From an uncultured Bacilli bacterium (GTDB taxonomy: Bacteria; Bacillota_I; Bacilli_A; RF39; UBA660), in NCBI GenBank assembly GCA_947853365.1, contig CANTWQ010000029.1, positions 1-7,034 of the forward strand: a stretch of 7,034 nt of DNA. Direction: 5' to 3'. Below the pieces are notes generated by a model. The model was not told the DNA's origin, ran no database searches, and worked only from the letters and a program-made list of their open reading frames with translations. Shown piece by piece: positions 1-6,200 of the stretch. Positions within the stretch are counted from its first letter, which is position 1. Every line of letters starts with the position of its first letter. A program made the translations under genes and the position numbers.

Positions 1-137
1 ATTTCAAAAAATACGCCCATACCGGGTAAAGTAATTTCATCTTGTTCTTTGATACTTTCTTCGATGGCTTGTTTTAAAGCCTCTTGATTATCGTTTTCAA
101 AATTGTTAATAATATGTTCTCTAATATTGATATCCAT
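1..137 (-). CDS. sspI: Small acid-soluble spore protein, SspI family (N-terminal part; runs off the left edge)
   Basis: Reading the minus strand from 137 gives 45 codons without a stop before the window ends. The product begins MDINIREHIINNF, continues with a Q-x-x-L-K-Q-A-I-E-E helix and reaches LPGMGVFFE. From memory, Bacillus SspI has the same plan: M(D/N)LNLR at the start, a central acidic helix, then LPGLGVLFE, in a protein of about 70 residues. Roughly two thirds of the gene is therefore present. SspI is a minor spore-core protein made in the forespore; its exact function is not established. Three ATG codons stand in tandem (143-141, 140-138, 137-135). The third is chosen because it matches the family start and lies 9 bases from the AAAGGA at 152-147; the second is also possible. 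Family call is by recognised motifs, not by a search. Confidence 0.85.
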   Translation of the reverse strand, partial: MDINIREHIINNFENDNQEALKQAIEESIKEQDEITLPGMGVFFE

Positions 138-158
138 CATCATCTATCCTTTCAATTC

Positions 159-188
159 TATTATGTTAATTTTTACAAAAGTTCATGC
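159..188 (-). promoter_or_regulatory. Sigma-G-type forespore promoter for sspI
   Basis: On the minus strand GCATG (188-184) is followed after 18 bases by CATAATA (165-159). The consensus known for Bacillus subtilis sigma-G is GHATR, 17-18 bases, CATWHTA, so both boxes and the spacing fit fully. The predicted transcript start, about 6-7 bases past the -10 box, falls at 153-152. This leaves a very short leader that begins at or next to the AAAGGA ribosome binding site. A sigma-F reading is possible because the two consensus sequences overlap. Confidence 0.7.
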
Positions 189-196
189 AAAAAATC

Positions 197-225
197 TTTT
201 CTTTTTTCTTAAAATTTAATATACT
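197..225 (+). promoter_or_regulatory. Probable sigma-A-type promoter of lemA (good -10, weak -35)
   Basis: TATACT at 220-225 is a five-of-six match to the -10 consensus and lies 23 bases upstream of the lemA start. At a 17-base spacing the -35 position (197-202) reads TTTTCT, a poor match inside a pyrimidine-rich tract. The A/T-rich sequence upstream could compensate in part. No better paired boxes were seen between 144 and 248. Confidence 0.45.
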
Positions 226-248
226 GGTAATAGAAAGAGAGGGATATT

Positions 249-812
249 ATGCCAGGATGGTTAATCGCTGTGATTGTGATTGTTGTAATTATCGTTATTT
301 TAGGAATTTGGATTGCATCCATGTACAACAAACTGATTGATCTTCGAAATCGAAAAGATGATCAATGGGCACAGATCGATGTACAACTAAAAAGAAGAAG
401 TGATTTGATTCCAAATTTAGTGGAAACAGTCAAAGGTTATGCCAAACACGAAAGTGAAACACTAGAATCTGTCATTCAAGCAAGAAATACATTCGTGAGT
501 GCAACAACACCAGAAGAAGAAATGAAAGCAAGTGGTGAATTGACACAAGCCATTTCTAAACTATTTGCTTTATCAGAAAGCTATCCACAATTAAAAGCAG
601 ATCAAAACTTCTTAAGTTTACAAGCGGATTTGAAAGATACGGAAGATAAAATTTCTTATGCGAGACAATTCTATAACGATACCGTTCTTACTTACAATAA
701 TAAAGTAGAAATGTTTCCAAGTAATATTATTGCATCGATGTTTCATTTCCAAAAGGCAACATTCTTTGAAGTGAGTGAAGCTGAAAAAGAAGCACCAAAA
801 GTTTCATTTTAA
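249..812 (+). CDS. lemA: LemA family membrane protein
   Basis: The 187-residue product has the normal length and layout of LemA proteins. Residues 4-25 form one hydrophobic segment, followed by the signature block YNKLIDLRNRKDDQWAQID (26-44) and then VQLKRRSDLIPNLVETVKGY (45-64). The rest is the expected long helical bundle, with SYPQLKADQNF (111-121) and a C-terminal region containing FPSNIIASMFHF (156-167). LemA proteins are membrane-anchored helical bundles, originally noted as a Listeria antigen; their biochemical role is unknown. The usual topology is a short outside N-terminus with the bundle in the cytoplasm, but this is not proven here. The start is supported by a purine-rich AGAGAGGGA just upstream, although the gap of about 4 bases is short. 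The next gene encodes DUF2207, a common LemA partner, which supports a shared membrane role. Nothing is truncated. Confidence 0.93.
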   Translation: MPGWLIAVIVIVVIIVILGIWIASMYNKLIDLRNRKDDQWAQIDVQLKRRSDLIPNLVETVKGYAKHESETLESVIQARNTFVSATTPEEEMKASGELTQAISKLFALSESYPQLKADQNFLSLQADLKDTEDKISYARQFYNDTVLTYNNKVEMFPSNIIASMFHFQKATFFEVSEAEKEAPKVSF

Positions 813-841
813 AAGAAGGCTTGCATACTGCAAGCTTTTTT
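813..841 (+). terminator. Hairpin with U-tract between lemA and the DUF2207 gene (terminator or attenuator)
   Basis: GCTTGCA (819-825), a three-base TAC loop and TGCAAGC (829-835) make a perfect 7-bp stem followed by six T residues (836-841). The A-rich bases 813-818 can also pair with that T-tract and lengthen the stem. It starts directly after the lemA stop codon and ends just before the next ribosome binding site. No promoter fits between it and the next gene, so it probably works as a partial terminator that lowers downstream expression. Confidence 0.8.
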
Positions 842-847
842 AGGAGA
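842..847 (+). promoter_or_regulatory. Ribosome binding site that sets the DUF2207 start
   Basis: AGGAGA lies 6 bases before ATG at 854, and that ATG opens a textbook signal peptide (MKKIILILIF...). An in-frame TTG at 821 would extend the protein by 11 residues, but it lies inside the terminator stem and would put a hydrophilic RREH stretch before the signal peptide, so it is rejected. Confidence 0.85.
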
Positions 848-853
848 GAGCAT

Positions 854-3097
854 ATGAAAAAAATCATTTTGATACTTATTTTTTGTGGTTGTTTCTTGTT
901 TCCTCATTGGACAGTAAATGCTGAGGTAACAGATCAACTTTATATCGATGTTACGATTCAAGAAGATGGGAGTATTCTAGTAAAAGAAATTGCTGCTTTG
1001 GCGGGCAGTTATAATGGAAGGCTTAGAGATTTTTCTTATCGCAATTCTAGACTTCCAGAATTTACAGGAAGCGAAAATAGTTTTGGAGGAAGCGCCATCT
1101 ATAATGGTAGTAAAATTCGTGACTTAAAAGTTTACGATATTGCCGATGATATTATTACATGGGATTCGTTTTCCTATTTAAACAAACAATTTGAAGAGAC
1201 TTCTCATGCTTCGAGTGGCGATTATGGTGTTTATGAGATGGATGAAGTGACGGATGGGGTCAATTTAAAAATTTATAATCCGTCATCAAAAGGAACGGCC
1301 TTTTATATCGAATATATCGTCGATGATGCAGTGGTAGTTCATGAAGATGTCGCGGAGCTCTATTGGAATTTACTAGGAGATTCTTATCAAGAAGATGTCA
1401 CTGATTTTGAAGCTAGAATCCATTTGCCACAGAGTGATACCTCTTATCGGGTATGGTTACATGGGCCATTATATGGGGTAGTGGAAAGAACGGATGATCA
1501 AACTTCTACCGTTCACTTTAAAAATTTAGAAGCCTATGAAGCAGTTTCGATTCGTTTGATGTTTGATAAAAATCTCGTTCCAAACGCAACCAAAAAGTCT
1601 GGTGTGATGGGAAGAGAATCTATTTTATCGTACGAACAAAAACAAGCGGATCTTGCCAATGAACAACGGGAACAGATGTTTCAACAACTAGTATTAGAAG
1701 CGAGAAGTTATTTGAGTAAGGCAGAAAAGTATCTTTCGTTAGATTATTATGATGCTTGTTACAATCTAGTCATGCAATTAAAAGAAAGTGAAGAAAAAGA
1801 TGAACTGCTTTCTGAAATGGAGAGAGTTCGTGCCAAGATCGAAGAAAAATTAGTCAGTGATGCTAGAAATGCTTTGGCATACGGTCATCAAGTCCCTTCT
1901 CGTGAAAATTATGAAGATGCCAAAGAGGCGGTTATGTTATTACAGACAGGATCGATCAAAGAAGAATTAGAAAAAGATTTAAAAGTGTTAGAAGAAGAAA
2001 TGTTAACAAGAGAGCAAAAAATGCAAATGCTTCTGATTGGTATAACCGTACTTTGGGCAGTTTTATTGTTTGGTATTGTTTTTCTTTATCTACGGTATGA
2101 CAAAAGAAAATATATTTCTTCTTTTCAAGGAGAATATTATCGTGAATTTCCTGCGGATTATGAGCCTGGTGTCATTCAATATGCGGTATCTAAAAACATT
2201 ACCCAATTGTCTTTTTCGGCAGCGATTTTAGATTTGATTCGAAAGAAAAAGATCAAAATGGAAGATAGTAACACCAAAGCCAAAAACAATTATATACTCG
2301 TACAAACAGAGCAACAAATTCCTCTTACCAAAAGTGAAGAACTTTTATTAGAATTATTATTTACGACCATCGGGAAAGAAAATCAAGTAACTTTAAATCA
2401 GATCAAGCACTATGGATCAACCGAGACAAAAGCGCGAAAATTTATGAAAAGTTATCGTGCGTTTGTATCTTCATTAAAAGCAACGTCACTAGAAGAAAAT
2501 TTCTATCGTAAAAGCGCCTTGCCTAAAATAGTGGTATGGTTATTTGTCTTGATACTTCTCTTCGTGGCACCGGTATTTGGGGAATTTCGCCTTCTTTGGC
2601 TTTTAGGAATTGCTTTTCTTTATGCTTTAGGAATGGCTGTCTATTTCACAAGTAGAAAATTTCGAACATCTAAAGGTAAAACGCATTATGAAATGTGGAT
2701 GGCGCATAAACGATTTCTTCTTGACTTTGGGCGCTTTCAAGAAAAGGAATTGCCGGAAATTCATTTATGGGATCGATATATGGTGACTGCTACTGTTCTA
2801 GGATGCAGTAAAGAATTACAAAAGAGCATGGAATTACAATTAGATCGAATGGATACATTAGCAAGCGATACTACATCGACGATCTATCCAGATATGACAA
2901 CTTATATCATGATGCGATCTATTATTCGTAGTAATCTAGTGGGCACCGTCAACCAGGCCTTTTCTCAAGCAGTATCTGCGTCACAATCGACGATTGCTGC
3001 GGCCAATGCACCATCTTCTTCTGGCGGAGGATTCGGTGGTGGATCTTCTGGTGGTGGAGGATTTGGTGGAGGAGGAGGCGGCGGAGGCCGTTTCTAA
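854..3097 (+). CDS. DUF2207 (YciQ-like) membrane protein with a glycine-rich C-terminus and a helical insert
   Basis: The 747-residue product starts with a signal peptide (1-23, ending near VNA). An extracytoplasmic beta-rich DUF2207 domain (about 24-245) follows, opening with LYIDVTIQEDGSILVKE. A charged helical stretch spans about 262-390. One membrane helix (391-414) leads to a cytoplasmic domain (about 420-550), then two close membrane helices (about 558-575 and 579-598). The last part contains LPEIHLWDRYMVTATVLG (633-650), the conserved motif of the DUF2207 C-terminal domain, and a tail of Gly, Ser and Phe ending GGGGGGGGRF. Proteins of this family often end in such a Gly-rich tail and are often encoded beside lemA. 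Their function is unknown. The helical insert is longer than I expect for the family. The gene probably depends on read-through from lemA. A lipoprotein reading of C11/C13 is not supported because no proper lipobox is present. Confidence 0.9.
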   Translation: MKKIILILIFCGCFLFPHWTVNAEVTDQLYIDVTIQEDGSILVKEIAALAGSYNGRLRDFSYRNSRLPEFTGSENSFGGSAIYNGSKIRDLKVYDIADDIITWDSFSYLNKQFEETSHASSGDYGVYEMDEVTDGVNLKIYNPSSKGTAFYIEYIVDDAVVVHEDVAELYWNLLGDSYQEDVTDFEARIHLPQSDTSYRVWLHGPLYGVVERTDDQTSTVHFKNLEAYEAVSIRLMFDKNLVPNATKKSGVMGRESILSYEQKQADLANEQREQMFQQLVLEARSYLSKAEKYLSLDYYDACYNLVMQLKESEEKDELLSEMERVRAKIEEKLVSDARNALAYGHQVPSRENYEDAKEAVMLLQTGSIKEELEKDLKVLEEEMLTREQKMQMLLIGITVLWAVLLFGIVFLYLRYDKRKYISSFQGEYYREFPADYEPGVIQYAVSKNITQLSFSAAILDLIRKKKIKMEDSNTKAKNNYILVQTEQQIPLTKSEELLLELLFTTIGKENQVTLNQIKHYGSTETKARKFMKSYRAFVSSLKATSLEENFYRKSALPKIVVWLFVLILLFVAPVFGEFRLLWLLGIAFLYALGMAVYFTSRKFRTSKGKTHYEMWMAHKRFLLDFGRFQEKELPEIHLWDRYMVTATVLGCSKELQKSMELQLDRMDTLASDTTSTIYPDMTTYIMMRSIIRSNLVGTVNQAFSQAVSASQSTIAAANAPSSSGGGFGGGSSGGGGFGGGGGGGGRF
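1688..2011 (+). repeat. Two tandem helical repeats (about 54 residues each) within the DUF2207 protein
   Basis: Residues 279-332 and 333-386 align with each other. LVLEARSYL (279-287) matches LVSDARNAL (333-341), and DYYDACYNLVMQL (297-309) matches ENYEDAKEAVMLL (351-363), with the second pair 54 residues apart. Each unit ends in a strongly charged Lys/Glu helix. The pattern suggests two helical hairpins or a coiled-coil stalk between the outer beta domain and the first membrane helix. The units are diverged in DNA, so the duplication is old. Identified by eye only. Confidence 0.6.
3023..3088 (+). repeat. Glycine-codon low-complexity tract
   Basis: This tract of GGN codons encodes the Gly/Ser/Phe tail (residues 724-745) of the DUF2207 protein. 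It is strikingly G-rich on the coding strand compared with its AT-rich surroundings. Tracts of this kind can vary in length by slippage. A similar tail is common in this protein family, so the composition alone is not evidence of transfer. Confidence 0.8.
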
Positions 3098-3106
3098 AAA
3101 GCCAGC

Positions 3107-3135
3107 AAAAGGAGCATTTCTATTGCTTCTTTTTT
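3107..3135 (+). terminator. Intrinsic terminator after the DUF2207 gene
   Basis: AAAAGGAGCA (3107-3116) pairs with TGCTTCTTTT (3124-3133) across a 7-base loop, with a single G-U pair, and the run of T extends to 3135. It begins 10 bases past the stop codon and should end the lemA-DUF2207 transcript before the next promoter. Confidence 0.8.
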
Positions 3136-3148
3136 GTTGTACGCCCTC

Positions 3149-3177
3149 TTGCTATTATATCGATAAAAAGTTATAAT
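3149..3177 (+). promoter_or_regulatory. Sigma-A-type promoter of the Ig-repeat surface protein gene
   Basis: TTGCTA (3149-3154) and a perfect TATAAT (3172-3177) are separated by 17 bases. Transcription should start near 3184, giving a leader of about 23 bases that contains AAGGAG (3192-3197), 9 bases before the ATG. The promoter follows directly on the upstream terminator. A small AT-rich inverted repeat, ATAAAAA (3163-3169) and TTTTTAT (3177-3183), straddles the -10 box; it may be chance in such AT-rich sequence. Confidence 0.75.
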
Positions 3178-3206
3178 TTTTATTATAGAGTAAGGAGCAT
3201 TACAAT

Positions 3207-6200
3207 ATGAATGAAATAGATAAGAAAAAGATAAAAAGATTGGTTGTTTTAGCGAGTGTTGTAGTTGTTTTCTGTATTGTTGCGATTATTGGTAGTACGT
3301 ACGCTATCTTTCATTTTCGTGATGAAGGTGGGACACAAGAATTAACTTTTGGCGATTTCGCTGTGAATTTTATCCAAAGTGGCAATGCCATTCAAATTGC
3401 AAATGGTTATCCTGTATCCGATGATGAAGGACAAGCACAAGCACCTCTTACATTCACTATCGAAAACACATCTGGTGCCAATGCCAAATATGAATTATCG
3501 ATTCAAGAAGATGCAACAAATACATTATCGAGTCAAAGTTTACGGTATAGTCTCATCAAAAACGGACAAGAAACGGCGAGTGGAGATTTATCGGACTTAT
3601 TGTTGAATAGCAATCAACTGTTATCATCGAAACAAACCGATACTTATGAACTGCGCATTTGGATTCGGGAAGATGCTGGCAATGACATTCAAGGAAAAAT
3701 ATGGAACGGAAAAGTGCAAGTAACGGCCATTCAAGAAGATGGTGAAATGCCTCTAACGATTGCTCCAAAAATCGTCTTGAATGGAGATAGTACGGTTTAT
3801 TTACATGTCGGAGATAACTATATGGAGCCGGGTATTAGTAGTATTACGGATCATCAAGGGGAAAGTATCAGTTTAGACCAAGTCGTAACATCGATCGAAT
3901 ATTATGATGGAACGAATAGCAGTATGGTTGATACCATCGATACCAGCCGAATTGGAGTCTACTATATTTATTATAAGGTAAAAGACAAAAATGAAAATCA
4001 AGGCGTGATTGCCAGAAGTGTTGTCGTAAATGCCGTCAATACAACAGCACCAGAAATTACCTTGTTAGGAAATAACCCTTTTGTCGTTAATATTGGCGAA
4101 GATTATGTAGAACCTGGCGCAACGGCAGTGGATGCCGATGGAACCAATATCAGTCAAAATATCAGCACTGTACAATCTGTCCAAGGAAATGTATTAGGAA
4201 CTTACATTGTCAAATATTATGTTGCAGACAAGTATGGAAACATCGGAAGTGCAACGCGAACTGTTTCTGTATTAGTGAAAGATGAAATTGCTCCATCGTC
4301 TCCAAATGTTGTGATTACAGTTGGAAGTCCGGATGGGGAAGAATATAGCTCTGGTTGGACAAATCAACTTTTATATCCGACATTCGATGCAACGGATAAT
4401 GAAGGAGGATCCGGTGTTTTGGGATATGAGTTTTCATTAACCAATGAACCGGGAAACGATGAGGCTTGGACAATGTTAACCGATGCTTCTCTTAATATCG
4501 AAACCTTATTTGAACAAGTAGGGCATCGCTATTTTGATGGAGATATCTATGTAAGAGCAGTCGACCTCAGTGGTAATAGAAGTGATATCGTATCCTTCCA
4601 TATTTCCATTGACCAGGAAATGCCTACTTGTAGCGTGAGTGGAACCGATGGGGCTTGGACCAACCAAGACATCCAGCTAGTGGGTACATGTACCGATCAA
4701 GGATCTGGATGTGAAAGTGAAACGATTTCTAAAAACTTTACAACGACAATGAATGAAGAAGTAAGTCCTGGTGTAGTAAGGGATAAAGCTGGAAATGAAA
4801 CCACATGTACTACAACTTTCGTTCGTATTGATAAGACTCCACCAAGTTGTGAGTCCTCGGGAGCAAGTACGACCTGGCAAAGCAGTCAAACCATTACTGG
4901 TGTTTGTAATGATACAGATTCAGGATGCCGAAGCGATACGCAAACGATTTCCAAGGAATTCACATCGTCTATCAATGGAAATCAAAGCCCTGGAGATGTT
5001 TATGATAACGCTGGAAACAAAACAACCTGCCCAGGTGTTTCGGTCATGGTCGATACTGATCCTCCAACTAAAGTAGAAGTTTCGATGCATCAAGGAAGTG
5101 CCAGTGGAGAAACTTATACCTCTGGTTGGACCAATCAACCGGTTTATCAGACATTTTCATCAACAGATGTTTCAGGAATTAAAGGGTTTGAATACGCTCT
5201 AGTAAATGAACCGGATAATGATGCAGTATGGACATTGACGACTAATAGCACCTTAACAACGGCAGATCTTATCGCCAAACAAGGTGGTAGTGGAACCGAT
5301 TTCAATGGTACCGTTTATGTAAGAGCTGTTTCTAATCATGATGAAAAAGGAGAAATTACATCTTATCAAGTGATGGTAGACCAAACACCACCTACTTGTA
5401 GCGTTTCAGGTGGAAATAGTAGTTGGACGAACCAAAATGTAACAATCACGGGAACTTGTAGTGATAATTTATCCCAATGTACAGGGAATGCAACAAGAAC
5501 TTTTAGTGAAAGTGGCACCTATTATAATGGATCCTATTCCCCTGGATATGTCTATGATCAAGCAGGGAACTCTACTTATTGTGGAACGACAACGGTAATG
5601 GTTGATAAGAAACCACCATCGTGCAGTAGTAGCGGTGGAGGATCTAGTTGGACATCCTCATCGGTAACGATTACCGGAACCTGTAGTGAAGGAGATGGCG
5701 AATCTGGATGTGTTAATACAACTGTATCTCGACCATTCACATCAAATACGGATGGTAACTATTCTCCAGGGACCGTACAAGATAATGCCGGTAATACGAC
5801 AACGTGTCCTACACGTGGCGTGCATATTGATCAAAGTTATCCAAGCTGTTCGACATCGGGCGGAAGTTCTTCATGGCGAAGAAGTGCAACACTTCGTGGA
5901 AATTGTACCGCGAACGGTCCAAGTTCTTGTTCTGATGTAACGAGAAGCTTCTCATCAGAAACATATAATGGAAGTTACTCACCAGGCAGTGTCTGTAATG
6001 AAGCAGGTCTTTGTACGAGTTGTCCATCAGCAACAGTAAAAATCGATCGTACATCACCAACGGCCAGTGTCAGTATTAACTGTAGTAACGGAACTGTTTC
6101 AAAATCATGCAGTGATTCCCGTAGTAGTTGTAGTACGAGTATTACAGGAGGAAACGTATCAAGTACGTCCTTTAGTCCACAATGTGGAACGACTTACTCG

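Noticed and set aside
186..225. Possible terminator in the sspI-lemA gap
   Set aside because: The A/T-rich tracts can pair only weakly and there is no GC-containing stem; both genes also diverge from this region, so no terminator is expected.
821..853. In-frame TTG start giving an 11-residue longer DUF2207 protein
   Set aside because: It lies within the terminator stem, has no ribosome binding site and would disrupt the signal peptide; ATG at 854 has AGGAGA 6 bases upstream.
884..892. C11 and C13 in the DUF2207 signal peptide as a lipoprotein site
   Set aside because: The residues before them (IF and FCG) do not form the L-(A/S)-(G/A)-C lipobox, and the family is not known as lipoproteins.
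3023..3088. G-quadruplex in the glycine-codon tract
   Set aside because: Most G runs are only two bases long, and the composition is fully explained by GGN glycine codons.
2994..3176. 60-codon plus-strand frame overlapping the end of the DUF2207 gene
   Set aside because: It is an out-of-frame reading of the glycine-codon tract, runs through the terminator and has no ribosome binding site.
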